A stretch of DNA of 64,000 bases from Mesorhizobium loti CJ3sym (GCF_000472785.1 NZ_AXAL01000002.1:124001-188000), one strand, 5' to 3'; numbered from the stretch's first letter, positions 16,052 through 25,809 are shown. The notes: generated by a model from the letters alone, not told the origin. A program made the numbers and translations.

Positions 16052-17050
16052 TCAGTCGCTGCGCCTGAAGTTGCGGATGCGGTCGAACAGCACTGCCAGC
16101 AGGATGGCGCCGCCGATGAAGACGCCTTGCCAGAAGGCATTGATGCCGAGCAGGCCAAGGCTGTTGCGGATCACCTCGATGAGCGCAGCACCGACAATGG
16201 CGCCAAAGGCGGTGCCGACGCCGCCGGCGAGGTTGGCGCCGCCGATGACGGTGGCGGCGATGACCTGCAGCTCCATGCCGGTGCCGAGATTGGTGGTGAC
16301 CGCACCCAGCCAACCGGTCTGGATGATGCCGGCAATGCCGGCCGCCAGCGCCGAAATCATGTAGACCGCGACCTTGATCGGCTTCACCGGGACGCCGGTC
16401 AGCGTTGCTGCGTGCTCATTGCCGCCAATGGCGAAGATGTGGCGGCCAAATTTTGTCCAGCGCAGCACGAAGCCGGTGATGAGCGCCAGAACGATGGTGT
16501 AGAGCACCGGATTGGCAATGCCGAACACCCAAGCCCCACCGCCGAGTGCCAGAAGCTTGGCATGGTCGGGCCCGAACTGGAAGACGACGGTGTTGTTGGA
16601 GGCAACCATGGCCAGGCTGCGGGCGATGGACAGCATGCCAAGTGTGACCACGAAGGGTGGAAATCCGATATAGGCTATTAGAATGCCGTTGAAGGCGCCG
16701 ATGGCGAGCGCGGTGGCGATTGAGGCGAGGATGCCGATTTCGATCGAGTAGCCGGCATGCATGGTGACGGCCAGCACCATTGACGACAGGCACAGCACCG
16801 AACCAACCGACAGGTCGATGCCGCCGGTGATGATGACGAACGTCATGCCGAGCGCGATGATAGCGACGAAGGTGACATTACGGGTGATGTTGTAGAGGTT
16901 CTTCGAGGTGGCGAAGGCGTCGGTGGCAAACGACAGGAACAGGCAGGCGAGGATCACGGCTATCACCACCCAGAAGGTCTGGCTGGCGAACATCCTTGTC
17001 AGCAAGGATTGCTGCTTTTGCACGATCGGCTGGTCAATTGTCAGTGCCAT
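16052..17050 (-). CDS. CUT2 sugar ABC importer permease (RbsC-like)
   Basis: A 332-residue permease of the ribose/xylose/fructose type with eight to ten hydrophobic segments. The family motif GMTFVIITGGIDLSVGS lies near residue 70, and GVPVKPIKVAVYMISALAAG near 220 is the cytoplasmic coupling region. It lies 36 bp downstream of the ATPase gene in the same transcript. Its binding protein is encoded divergently at 18319. The arrangement recalls FrcBCA fructose importers of rhizobia, but the ligand is not shown. Confidence 0.92.
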   Translation of the reverse strand: MALTIDQPIVQKQQSLLTRMFASQTFWVVIAVILACLFLSFATDAFATSKNLYNITRNVTFVAIIALGMTFVIITGGIDLSVGSVLCLSSMVLAVTMHAGYSIEIGILASIATALAIGAFNGILIAYIGFPPFVVTLGMLSIARSLAMVASNNTVVFQFGPDHAKLLALGGGAWVFGIANPVLYTIVLALITGFVLRWTKFGRHIFAIGGNEHAATLTGVPVKPIKVAVYMISALAAGIAGIIQTGWLGAVTTNLGTGMELQVIAATVIGGANLAGGVGTAFGAIVGAALIEVIRNSLGLLGINAFWQGVFIGGAILLAVLFDRIRNFRRSD

Positions 17051-17086
17051 CGTCGACCTTTACCCCATAGAGAAAACGCTTGAAAA

Positions 17087-17827
<741 letters not shown>

Positions 17828-17950
17828 CAGCCTGTTGCCTCCCTATGCCTGCCTGCTTTCCCGGTCGACCGGGCGCGGCTTTCGCGGCGCCCTCCCAGCT
17901 CCTCCCGGAAGCAGCGCTGACGTGCATCTACGCAAATGCCCGCGCGGGCG

Positions 17951-17995
17951 TCAATTGTCAGACGAATAAGAACCGGCAATTGTCGGAGAAATAAG
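17951..17995. promoter_or_regulatory. Paired GntR/FadR-type operator sites
   Basis: Two direct repeats 25 bp apart, tcaattgtcagacgaataag and gcaattgtcggagaaataag, agree at 16 of 20 positions. Each contains ATTGTC followed by a partial GAC(A)AAT inverted half. The perfect form of this site, TATTGTC-T-GACAATA, occurs at 21378-21392. FadR-subfamily GntR regulators bind such short pseudo-palindromes, and two of them are encoded nearby. Confidence 0.6.
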
Positions 17996-18041
17996 GTCGA
18001 CGCCTTCCGCGATACGGGTTCTGTCATTTCGAAAAATCCGT

Positions 18042-18054
18042 TTTGTAGGACAAA
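18042..18054. promoter_or_regulatory. Third candidate GntR-type dyad
   Basis: TTTGT-AGG-ACAAA is a perfect 5+5 inverted repeat with a 3-base centre, about 50 bp from the paired sites. It is similar to, but looser than, the ATTGTC-n-GACAAT motif. It is close to the possible -35 of the binding-protein gene. Confidence 0.35.
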
Positions 18055-18318
18055 TGGCATTGACGTTGGCTTCGCGCCGTTATTAGCTGAGTGCTGGAGG
18101 AGTACTCCACCGATCCTGTTTGCCGGTTTGCCGCGCGAGGTGTGGTGGAAATTGTCGGTCCTTGCCAGCCCACTCTGGATCTGGCTGACCGAACTGAAAA
18201 ATGCTTATCGACCTGGCTTGGTGACACGAGCGCTCGCATAACGATCCTCTGTCATCGCTTCCGGGTTGGTCTGTGTGGCGGGCACGCCGTGTCCGTCTGT
18301 TTCCAAGGGAGGACTGAT

Positions 18319-19308
18319 ATGAGGAAAACAGTTTTGCTTGCCGCCGTCGCCGCCATGGCGCTGGGCGCCGGGCCGGCTTTGGCCAAGAAGCAACTCGTCA
18401 TCGTGGTGAAAGGTCTCGACAATCCATTCTTCGAAGCCATCCACCAGGGTTGTGAGAAGTGGAACAAGGAAAACGCCAGCTCGGAATATGAATGCTTCTA
18501 CACCGGACCGGCATCGACTTCCGACGAGGCCGGCGAGGCGCAGATCGTCCAGGATATGCTGAGCAAGGCCGACACGGTAGCGATGGCGATTTCGCCGTCC
18601 AATGCGCCGCTGATCGCGCAGACGATCAAGACCGCCAATCCGACGATCCCGATCATGACCATCGACGCCGACCTCGCCAAGGAGGATGCAGCCCTTCGCA
18701 AGACCTATCTCGGCACCGACAACTATCTGATGGGCAAGAAGATCGGCGAGTACATCAAGAAGGGCAAGCCGAACGGCGGTACGATCTGCACCATCGAAGG
18801 CAATCCTGCGGCTGACAACATCCTGCGCCGCGCGCAAGGCATGCGTGACGCGCTGTCGGGCAAGGAAGGCCTCGCGGCACTTGCCGGCGAAGGCGGCTGG
18901 ACCGAAGTCGCCGGCTGCCCGGTGTTCACCAATGATGATGGCGCCAAGGGCGTGCAGGCGATGACCGACATCCTCGCCGCCAACCCCAAGCTCGATGCCT
19001 TCGGCATCATGGGCGGCTGGCCGCTGTTCGGCGCGCCGCAGCCCTATCGCGACTTGGTCGGACCGCTGAAGGACCGTCTGGCCAAGAACGACTTCGTCAT
19101 TGGCGCCGCCGACACGATCGGCGACGAAGTGGCGATCGCCCGGGATGGGCTTGTGACCGCTCTCGTCGGCCAGCGGCCGTTCGAAATGGGCTACAAGGCG
19201 CCTTCGGTGATGATCGATCTCATCAAGGGCACCAAGGTCGCCGATCCGGTGTTCACCGGCCTTGATGAATGCACCAAGGACACGGTCGACACCTGCATCC
19301 AGAAGTAG
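18319..19308 (+). CDS. CUT2 periplasmic sugar-binding protein (RbsB/FrcB-like)
   Basis: A 329-residue periplasmic-binding protein (family 4 / LacI-like fold). Residues 1-21 form a Sec signal peptide (MRKTVLLAAVAAMALG...ALA). The mature chain begins KKQLVIVVKGLDNPFFEAI, typical of ribose/fructose/TorT-like binders. The start at 18319 has a strong GGGAGGA. It is transcribed away from its permease and ATPase and is followed at once by a 13-bp stem-loop. Regulation by the nearby GntR pair is likely from the shared operators. Ligand unknown, probably a pentose, hexose or polyol. Confidence 0.92.
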   Translation: MRKTVLLAAVAAMALGAGPALAKKQLVIVVKGLDNPFFEAIHQGCEKWNKENASSEYECFYTGPASTSDEAGEAQIVQDMLSKADTVAMAISPSNAPLIAQTIKTANPTIPIMTIDADLAKEDAALRKTYLGTDNYLMGKKIGEYIKKGKPNGGTICTIEGNPAADNILRRAQGMRDALSGKEGLAALAGEGGWTEVAGCPVFTNDDGAKGVQAMTDILAANPKLDAFGIMGGWPLFGAPQPYRDLVGPLKDRLAKNDFVIGAADTIGDEVAIARDGLVTALVGQRPFEMGYKAPSVMIDLIKGTKVADPVFTGLDECTKDTVDTCIQK

Positions 19309-19318
19309 TTTTGCGATG

Positions 19319-19347
19319 ACGGGGCGCCCGGCAGCCGGGCGCCCCGT
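19319..19347 (+). terminator. Strong stem-loop after binding-protein gene
   Basis: A perfect 13-bp stem, acggggcgcccgg / ccgggcgccccgt, with a CAG loop starts 10 bases after the TAG. There is no long U-tract, so it may act as a transcript stabiliser and partial terminator rather than a full stop. Confidence 0.8.
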
Positions 19348-19489
19348 CGATTCCTCAATGAGACGCTGTGGCGGGGGCCAGAGGCTCCGGCTTTGACGCG
19401 TCCATGGTTTGGATTTCGGCAACAGGATCGGCGCGCCGAGCGGGTTCGGATCCTTCCGGACGACAGACGGCCGACGCATTGGAACGTGG

Positions 19490-20272
19490 ATGCCGGACGA
19501 GACGTCAAAGAAAAAAGCCAACCGGGCCAAGGCGCAAGCCAACCGCGATCCGGTGGTCGTGCGCAGGGCGGATGCGGCGCACTTTCCTGGATCGAGCGTT
19601 CACGCCTCGCTCGCCAGCGAGATTGGTCTGCGGATCGTGCGCGGCGACTATCCGCCCGGCAGCATCTTGCCCAACGAGGCCAAATGGGCCGAAACCTTCA
19701 ATGTCAGCCGCTCGGCGGTGCGCGAAGCGATCAAGATGTTGATGGCCAAGAGCCTTTTGGCATCACGTCCCAAGATCGGAAGCTGGGTCGAACCGAGGGA
19801 GCGCTGGAACCTGCTCGACCGCGACGTGCTCGCCTGGTACGCGACCGCACCCGACCGCGAAGCGTTTCTGCGCACCGTGCAGGAGTTCCGCCATATCATC
19901 GAACCGGAAGCGTCCGCCTTTGCCGCCATGCGGCGCAGCGACGAGCAAATGGCCGAGATCAGCCTGGCCTGCCGCGAGATGGGCGAGGCGGCAAACCTGC
20001 CGGAACGCATCCGCGCCGACACGCGCTTTCACCTCGCCATCCTGCGGGCCTCCGGCAACGACCTTCTGGTGCCGCTCGGTGTGCTGATCGAGTCCGCACT
20101 CGACCATCTCTTCGTCTTCACGACGCGCCAGGTCGGCGATCAGCGGCGGGCGCAGATGCTGCACGAGGCGATCGAGAAGGCCATTCGCCTCCAGCGTCCC
20201 GCGGCAGCGCGCAACGCCGTGCACAAGCTGCTCGCCGACACGGATGAGGGGATCGGAAGCAGGCGGCGGTGA
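19490..20272 (+). CDS. GntR-family regulator, FadR subfamily (paralogue 1)
   Basis: A 260-residue regulator. A basic, disordered N-terminus of about 40 residues precedes a winged helix (SEIGLRIVRGDYPPG, NVSRSAVREAIKMLMAKSL) and an all-helical FCD ligand domain with the metal-site pattern RADTRFHLAIL. By eye it is about 85% identical to the regulator at 22426-23202. The start at 19490 (MPDETSKKK) is chosen because upstream residues look like translated non-coding sequence; the ribosome site is weak. Ligands of FadR-type regulators for sugar systems are usually pathway acids. It probably controls the transporter and the two dehydrogenase genes. Confidence 0.88.
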   Translation: MPDETSKKKANRAKAQANRDPVVVRRADAAHFPGSSVHASLASEIGLRIVRGDYPPGSILPNEAKWAETFNVSRSAVREAIKMLMAKSLLASRPKIGSWVEPRERWNLLDRDVLAWYATAPDREAFLRTVQEFRHIIEPEASAFAAMRRSDEQMAEISLACREMGEAANLPERIRADTRFHLAILRASGNDLLVPLGVLIESALDHLFVFTTRQVGDQRRAQMLHEAIEKAIRLQRPAAARNAVHKLLADTDEGIGSRRR

Positions 20273-20317
20273 CGCTGGCTTGCGCCGGCCCTTCGCAGGC
20301 TCAGGGCGTTCGAAGTT

Positions 20318-20343
20318 CGAAAAGCCAAGCAATTGGCTTTTCG
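20318..20343. terminator. Bidirectional terminator between convergent genes
   Basis: A perfect 11-bp stem cgaaaagccaa / ttggcttttcg closes a GCAA tetraloop. Each strand ends in a run of T (cttttcg), fitting the convergent GntR and dehydrogenase genes that meet here. Confidence 0.85.
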
Positions 20344-20368
20344 TCCGCTGCGCGGACCACTTCTCACC

Positions 20369-21307
20369 TCAGATCGTCTGCTTCTTGCCATCCTTCGTCG
20401 GCATCAGGTCGACGCCGTTTACCTTGCCAATATGGGTCGCCAGCATCGGCACGAACTGTTCGGCCGGGCCAGTGGCATGGGCGCCGGCGAAGGAATTCTT
20501 GGTGGCATTGCCAAGCGGGTTGGCGATGCCGGCGGCACCGGCCATGGACTCCAGATAGGTCAGGTCCTTGAAGGCATTGGCGATGGTGAATTTATGGGCG
20601 TCACGGTCGCCTTCCAGCGTCCAGCGCATGAAGGTCTGGTAGAAGCCGCAATCCATGCGACCGTTGCGGATGACGCTGTCGAAACGCGGCGGTGAGATAC
20701 CGACCTTTTCCGCCAGGGCCAGCGCTTCGGAATAGAGGGCGGCATAGCCCAGCGAGATGAAATTGTTGAGCAGCTTCATGCGGTGGCCGTCGCCGGTGTC
20801 GCCGATATGGACGATGCGCCCCGCCCAGGTTTCGATCACCGGCTTGACCCTGGCAAAGAGTGCGTCGGGCGCGCCGACCATGGCGTCGAGCGTGCCTTCC
20901 CAGGCCTCCTTCGGCGTGCGGCTCAGCGGCGCATCGACATAGTCGATGCCCAACGCCTTGAGCTCGGCTGCAAGGGCCACGGTCGAGACCGGGTCGGAGG
21001 TCGAACAGTCGACGACAACCGAGCCCTTCTTCAAGCCTTCCTTGAGGCCGCCGGGGCCGCGGATGATGGCTTCCACCTCGCGCGAACCAGTGACGCAAAT
21101 GAAGACGATGTCGGATGCCGCCGCCACATCGCGGGAGGTCGCCGCTTCCTTGGCGCCACGGCCCAACAGGTCCTCCGCCGGCTTGCGGTTCTTGCGGCCA
21201 AGGAATGTCAGGGGATAGCCCTTGTCGACAATGTTCTTGGCGATGCCGTGGCCCATCAGGCCTAGGCCGATGAAGCCGATATTTTCGCGCGCGGTGGTGG
21301 TGCTCAT
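20369..21307 (-). CDS. 3-hydroxyisobutyrate dehydrogenase-family NAD(P) dehydrogenase
   Basis: A 312-residue beta-hydroxyacid dehydrogenase. The Rossmann motif IGFIGLGLMGHGIA lies near residue 10, the substrate-binding DAPLSRTPKEA near 122, and the catalytic Lys in HRMKLLNNFIS near 170. The start at 21307 is preferred because longer frames would cover the operator at 21378. It is divergent from the SDR gene across that operator. It would oxidise a hydroxy acid or reduce a semialdehyde or keto acid in the pathway of the adjacent sugar importer. Exact substrate unknown. Confidence 0.9.
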   Translation of the reverse strand: MSTTTARENIGFIGLGLMGHGIAKNIVDKGYPLTFLGRKNRKPAEDLLGRGAKEAATSRDVAAASDIVFICVTGSREVEAIIRGPGGLKEGLKKGSVVVDCSTSDPVSTVALAAELKALGIDYVDAPLSRTPKEAWEGTLDAMVGAPDALFARVKPVIETWAGRIVHIGDTGDGHRMKLLNNFISLGYAALYSEALALAEKVGISPPRFDSVIRNGRMDCGFYQTFMRWTLEGDRDAHKFTIANAFKDLTYLESMAGAAGIANPLGNATKNSFAGAHATGPAEQFVPMLATHIGKVNGVDLMPTKDGKKQTI

Positions 21308-21377
21308 GTCGTCGGTCCTATCCCGGATTATCGATAATGATGCAGCCGTTTTAGCCATATGTGGTTGCGGAACGCAA

Positions 21378-21392
21378 TATTGTCTGACAATA
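21378..21392. promoter_or_regulatory. Perfect GntR-type operator TATTGTC-T-GACAATA
   Basis: A 15-bp inverted repeat with 7-bp perfect arms around a single central base. It lies in the 119-bp gap between divergent dehydrogenase and SDR genes, 34 bp from the latter's start. The same half-site recurs twice at 17951-17995. It would let one regulator repress both directions. Confidence 0.75.
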
Positions 21393-21426
21393 CACGTCAA
21401 TTCCAGAGCCTGTCATGGAGACCAGA

Positions 21427-22323
21427 ATGACGAAGAGGATCATGTTCACCGGCGGCAGCGGCAAGGCTGGGCGTCATGTCGTGCAATACCTTGTCGAACA
21501 AGGCCATCAGGTGCTCAACATCGACACCAAGCCGCTCGACAATCCAAAGGTGCGCACGCTGATCACCGACATCACCGACAGCGGGCAGGTGTTCAATGCG
21601 CTGTCGAGCTATATGGGCCTGCACGAATTCGACCCGTCGCTGCGTCCGCAGCCGGTGGATGCCGTGGTGCATTTCGCCGCCATCCCGCGCATCATGATCA
21701 CGCCCGACAATGAGGTGTTCCGCATCAACGCGATGGGGACCTACAATGTTATCGAGGCGGCGGTGAAGCTCGGCATCCGCAAGGTGATCATCGCCTCCAG
21801 CGAGACGACCTATGGCCTAGTGTTCGCCAACGAGCCACGCGATCCCAAATATTTCCCGCTCGACGAGGAGTATGACGTCGATCCGATGGATAGTTATGCG
21901 CTGTCGAAGGTCGTCAACGAGAAGACGGCTCGTGCCTTTGCGCTGCGCAATGGCACCGACATCTACGCCTTGCGTATCGGCAATGTCATCGAGCCGCATG
22001 AGTATTCGCTGTTCCCGAAATGGTTCGCCGATCCGGGCTTCCGCAAACGCATCGCCTGGAGCTACATCGACGCGCGCGACCTTGGCCAGATCACGCTGCG
22101 CGCCATCGAAAAGGATGGTCTCGGCTACCAGGTGTTCAACGCTGCCAATGACGACACCTCGTCCGACCTGCCGACGGCCGAACTCCTGAAGCGGTTTTAT
22201 CCCAACGTGCCGGTCAAGGCCGAACTCGGCGAATACGAGACGCTGCTGTCGAACCGCAAGGCGCGCGACATGCTCGGTTTTTGCCCGGAGCACAGCTGGC
22301 GCAAATACGTCAAAACGACCTGA
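21427..22323 (+). CDS. Extended SDR: NAD-dependent sugar epimerase/dehydrogenase
   Basis: A 298-residue NAD-dependent epimerase/dehydratase-family enzyme. The nucleotide motif is FTGGSGKAGRHV near residue 6. The active site is Ser in ASSETTYG near 120 and YALSK near 155. It also shows the HFAAIP strand. The ATG at 21427 is placed 6 bases after GGAG; an in-frame ATG at 21415 lacks a ribosome site. It is transcribed from the promoter carrying the perfect GntR site and followed by the second GntR gene, so it probably acts in a sugar or sugar-acid pathway. UDP-sugar epimerase and uronate/aldose dehydrogenase activities cannot be separated from sequence alone. Confidence 0.88.
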   Translation: MTKRIMFTGGSGKAGRHVVQYLVEQGHQVLNIDTKPLDNPKVRTLITDITDSGQVFNALSSYMGLHEFDPSLRPQPVDAVVHFAAIPRIMITPDNEVFRINAMGTYNVIEAAVKLGIRKVIIASSETTYGLVFANEPRDPKYFPLDEEYDVDPMDSYALSKVVNEKTARAFALRNGTDIYALRIGNVIEPHEYSLFPKWFADPGFRKRIAWSYIDARDLGQITLRAIEKDGLGYQVFNAANDDTSSDLPTAELLKRFYPNVPVKAELGEYETLLSNRKARDMLGFCPEHSWRKYVKTT

Positions 22324-22425
22324 GCGAGCGAGCAAACGGGGATGGGCTGTGCATAGCGGAGCGGTTTGCGGCCCAACCGCCCGGTGGTGCTTGACAGCTT
22401 CCGTAAACCGGCCTTTCTGAAGCGT

Positions 22426-23202
22426 ATGCGGGACGCGAAGCCGAACAAGGAAAAATCGCCGAAAAAGCCGGCAGCCGCCGAGCGCCCGGCCGGTGTTCGC
22501 CGGCCCGACGCGGCGCGCATTCCGGGCGCCAGCGTGCACGGCTCGCTGGCCAGTGAAATTGGCCTGCGGATCGTGCGCGGCGACTATCCGCCCGGCACCA
22601 TCCTGCCCAATGAAGCGAAATGGTCGGAGACCTTCAGCGTCAGCCGCTCGGCGGTGCGCGAGGCGATCAAGATGCTGATGGCCAAGAGCCTGCTGGCGTC
22701 ACGCCCCAAGATAGGCAGCTGGGTTGAGCCGAAGGAGCGCTGGAACCTGCTCGATCGCGACGTGCTCGCCTGGTACGCGACCTCGCCCGACCGCGAGGTG
22801 TTCCTGAAGACGGTGCAGGAGTTCCGCCACATTATCGAGCCGGAAGCGACCGCCTTCGCCGCCATGCGGCGCACCGGCGAGCAGATGGCCGAGATCAGCC
22901 AGGCCTGCCGCGAGATGGGGGCAGCGACCAGCCTGCAGGAGCGCACCCGCGCCGACACGCGCTTTCACCTCGCCATCCTGCGGGCCTCCGGCAATGACCT
23001 CTTGGTGCCGCTTGGCGTGCTGATCGAATCCGCCTTCGATCATCTCTTCGCTTATACGACGCGGGCGGTTGACGACCTCAACCATGCGCAGAAGCTGCAT
23101 GAGGCGATCGAGAAGAACATCCGCCTGCAGCGGCCGGACGCGGCACGCGCCGCAGTGCGGAAATTGCTGGCCAACACCGACCACGTGATCAAGTCACGCT
23201 GA
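22426..23202 (+). CDS. GntR-family regulator, FadR subfamily (paralogue 2)
   Basis: A 258-residue regulator nearly the same as 19490-20272: about 85% identical from SVHxSLASEIG to the end, with identical recognition helix VSRSAVREAIKMLMAKSL. The lysine/proline-rich N-terminus differs. A start at 22366 is possible and would add 20 residues. It lies about 100 bp after the SDR gene in the same direction, possibly co-transcribed. Identical DNA-reading residues imply that the two paralogues compete for, or heterodimerise on, the ATTGTC-n-GACAAT sites. Confidence 0.88.
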   Translation: MRDAKPNKEKSPKKPAAAERPAGVRRPDAARIPGASVHGSLASEIGLRIVRGDYPPGTILPNEAKWSETFSVSRSAVREAIKMLMAKSLLASRPKIGSWVEPKERWNLLDRDVLAWYATSPDREVFLKTVQEFRHIIEPEATAFAAMRRTGEQMAEISQACREMGAATSLQERTRADTRFHLAILRASGNDLLVPLGVLIESAFDHLFAYTTRAVDDLNHAQKLHEAIEKNIRLQRPDAARAAVRKLLANTDHVIKSR

Positions 23203-23392
23203 ACAGCTGATCCGCCGGCAGCACGCCAAGGTAGCCCCGGCTATTCGCGCGGGGCCTGGACGGCTATTGCGCATGCGCATTTTCAATCTGGAGCCACGGA
23301 TTTGCCCGCCGTGGCGCTGCTGCCGGCTGAAAATGCGCTGATAGTGGCGCAAACGGTAGCCGATTTTCGAGACCGCCGGCAAGGAAACGCCT

Positions 23393-24622
23393 TTGACCCG
23401 AACCGATCTGAGCCGGCCAAGCCCCGGCATTGACAGCTCCTACGCCTGGACGCGGCTGGCCATCTCGATGGTGCTGGCGACAATCGGGGCTGTCGGCATG
23501 TGGGCCGTCGTCGTGGTGCTGCCCGCTGTGCAGGCCGAATTCGGCGTCGACCGCGCCGCGGCATCCATGCCCTACACCGCGACCATGGTCGGCTTTGCCG
23601 CCGGCAATGTGCTGGTTGGCCGCGCCATCGATCGCATGGGCTATTGGATCCCGGCGCTGATCTCTTCAGTGGCGCTCTCCGCCGGCCTGCTGCTCGCTGC
23701 GTTGTCGACCTCGATCCTGCAATTCACCCTTGCGCAAGGCGTGCTGATCGGTGTCGGCACGTCGGTGATCTTCGGGCCGCTGATCGCCGACATTTCGCAC
23801 TGGTTCAACCGCCGGCGCGGTGTCGCGGTCACGGCGGCGGCGGCCGGCAACTACCTCGCCGGCGCGCTCTGGCCAACCATCATGCCGACCCTGATCAAGG
23901 CGGAAGGCTGGCGCTTCACCTATGCTGCCATCGGCGTCTTCTGCCTGGTCACCATGGTGCCGCTGGTGCTGCTGCTGCGGCGCGGGGCTCCGGATGCGGC
24001 GGCGGCCGGCTCGCCCGGAAGCCGGCCGGTGCAGCCGATTCCCATGTCGCCGGCGGCGTTGCAGGGGCTGCTGGTCGTCGCCGGCCTCGGCTGCTGCGTG
24101 GCGATGTCGATGCCGCAGGTGCACATCGTCGCCTATTGCATGGATCTAGGCTACGGCATCGCGCATGGCGCCGACATGCTGTCGATCATGATGGCGGCAG
24201 GTGTCGTCAGCCGGCTTGCTTCGGGGTTTATCGCCGACCGCATCGGCGGGGCGAAAACCTTGATCATCGGTTCCGTGCTGCAATGCCTGTCGCTGCTGTT
24301 TTACATCCCATTCGACGGGCTCGCCTCGCTCTATGTCGTGTCGCTGGTGTTCGGCCTGTCGCAAGGCGGCATCGTGCCTTGCTACGCGATCATCGTGCGC
24401 GAATATTTGCCCGCCAAGGAGGCCGGCCAGCGTATCGGCATCGTCATGATGGCAACGATTTTCGGCATGGCGATCGGCGGCTGGATGTCGGGCTGGATCT
24501 ACGACCTGACCGGTTCCTATGCAGCGGCGTTCCTCAACGGCATCGCCTGGAATCTGCTGAACATATTGGCCATCGGGCTGTTCATGTGGAAGGCAAGGAG
24601 CAGGGCCGTCGTGGCTGCCTGA
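23393..24622 (+). CDS. Major facilitator superfamily transporter
   Basis: A 409-residue permease with about 12 hydrophobic segments and a charged central loop near residue 200. The loop-2 MFS motif is recognisable as GRAIDRMGYW near residue 83. The start is TTG at 23393 with AAGGAA 7 bases upstream; no better ATG precedes the first membrane segment. It resembles the monocarboxylate/oxalate-formate-antiporter-like group of MFS proteins. It is followed 152 bp later by a LacI regulator in the same direction. Substrate unknown, possibly an organic acid. Confidence 0.87.
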   Translation: MTRTDLSRPSPGIDSSYAWTRLAISMVLATIGAVGMWAVVVVLPAVQAEFGVDRAAASMPYTATMVGFAAGNVLVGRAIDRMGYWIPALISSVALSAGLLLAALSTSILQFTLAQGVLIGVGTSVIFGPLIADISHWFNRRRGVAVTAAAAGNYLAGALWPTIMPTLIKAEGWRFTYAAIGVFCLVTMVPLVLLLRRGAPDAAAAGSPGSRPVQPIPMSPAALQGLLVVAGLGCCVAMSMPQVHIVAYCMDLGYGIAHGADMLSIMMAAGVVSRLASGFIADRIGGAKTLIIGSVLQCLSLLFYIPFDGLASLYVVSLVFGLSQGGIVPCYAIIVREYLPAKEAGQRIGIVMMATIFGMAIGGWMSGWIYDLTGSYAAAFLNGIAWNLLNILAIGLFMWKARSRAVVAA

Positions 24623-24774
24623 AGCAAGGGGCGGGCAAGGCTCCTGGACACCCTCCGCTTGACAATGGACACGCAACTGCGCGACGCCAGAGGCCAAGGG
24701 GTGCGGCAACGGGCCGGTGAGATGGCGACAGCTGGGATGATTGTATTGCGGGCGCGCTTCGGCGGCTGCGGGCC

Positions 24775-25809
24775 GTGGCCTTGATCAAGCCACGCTCGCG
24801 CCGGGGCGGCGGTCGCCCGACCATATCGGATGTCGCGCGCAAGGCCGGCGTCGGCGCCATCACCGTGTCGCGTGCGCTGCGCGAGCCGGAGCGTGTCTCC
24901 GAGGAATTGCGCCGGCAGATCCAGGCCGCCGTCGACGAGCTTGGCTATGTGCCGGACCCCAATGCGCGGGCGCTGGCCTCGGCGCGCGCCGAAGTGTTCG
25001 GCGTGCTGGTGCCGTCACTCACCAACAACGTCTTCGCCGAAGTGGTGCGCGGCATCTATGACAGCCTGTCCGACAGCCCGTTCCGCATCCAACTCGGCAA
25101 CACGCACTATTCGGGACTTGAGGAAGAGCGGCTTTTGCAGGTGTTCGGCTCGCAGCGGCCGGCGGCGCTGATCGTGGCCGGCATCGACCAGACGCCGACC
25201 TCGCGAAAACTGCTGGAAAATGCCGGCTGCCCGGTTGTGCAGGTGATGGAGACCGGACCCGAACCCGTCGACATGATGGTCGGCTTCTCGCATCTCGACG
25301 GCGGCAGGGCGGCGACCGAGCATCTGATCGAGGCGGGATATCGGCGCATCGGCTTCATCGGCGCGCGCATGGACCCGCGTTCGCAGCGGCGGTTGGCCGG
25401 TTATCGCGCGGCGATGGAGAAAGCCGGCCTGTTCGACCCGCGCCTGGTCACCACCACGCCGGTGCTGTCCAGCGTGCCACTCGGCCGCGAACTCTTCCGC
25501 GATGCGCTGGCCAAGATGCCGACGCTCGATGGCGTGTTCTGCAACAATGACGACATCGCGCTCGGCGTGCTGTTCGAGTGCCATCGGGCCTCGATCGACG
25601 TGCCGAAGACGATCGGCATCGTCGGCTTCAACGATCTCGACATGATGCAGGTGGCCTTTCCCTCGATCACAAGCATCCGCACCTACCGCTACGAAATCGG
25701 CAGGCGCGCCGTCGCCATGGCACTGGCGGCAATCTCTGGCGACAGGCCGCAGGAGCGGATCGTCGACCTCGGCTTCGAGCTCAAACGCCGCGAGAGCACA
25801 GCACGCTGA
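24775..25809 (+). CDS. LacI-family transcriptional repressor (gluconate-type GntR-like)
   Basis: A 344-residue LacI/GalR repressor. The helix-turn-helix TISDVARKAGVGAITVSRALR covers about residues 15-35, with hinge helix NARALASARAE; the periplasmic-binding-like sensor domain follows. The start is GTG at 24775. Directly downstream lie a perfect 16-bp LacI-type palindrome (25854) and an operon of ABC importer plus gluconate kinase, so a sugar-acid-responsive repressor like enteric GntR is the best guess. The MFS gene upstream may be a further target. Confidence 0.9.
   Translation: MALIKPRSRRGGGRPTISDVARKAGVGAITVSRALREPERVSEELRRQIQAAVDELGYVPDPNARALASARAEVFGVLVPSLTNNVFAEVVRGIYDSLSDSPFRIQLGNTHYSGLEEERLLQVFGSQRPAALIVAGIDQTPTSRKLLENAGCPVVQVMETGPEPVDMMVGFSHLDGGRAATEHLIEAGYRRIGFIGARMDPRSQRRLAGYRAAMEKAGLFDPRLVTTTPVLSSVPLGRELFRDALAKMPTLDGVFCNNDDIALGVLFECHRASIDVPKTIGIVGFNDLDMMQVAFPSITSIRTYRYEIGRRAVAMALAAISGDRPQERIVDLGFELKRRESTAR

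Larger units (their letters stand above)
17828..18318. promoter_or_regulatory. 491-bp divergent promoter region between ATPase and binding-protein genes
   Basis: No credible coding frame is seen here. The half nearest the ATPase holds two 20-bp direct repeats (17951-17970, 17976-17995) and a dyad at 18042-18054. A weak plus-strand promoter TTGACG (18060-18065) with TATTAG (18081-18086, spacing 15) is possible. The remainder, 18090-18300, shows nothing I can name; it may be a long 5' leader. Confidence 0.55.

Noticed and set aside
18090..18300. Possible riboswitch or small RNA gene in the long leader
   Set aside because: I could not find a convincing conserved aptamer, stem-loop with U-tract or promoter.
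19409..19489. Upstream extension of the first GntR gene
   Set aside because: An in-frame ATG exists at 19409, but the added residues do not match the paralogue and overlap the region just after the terminator.
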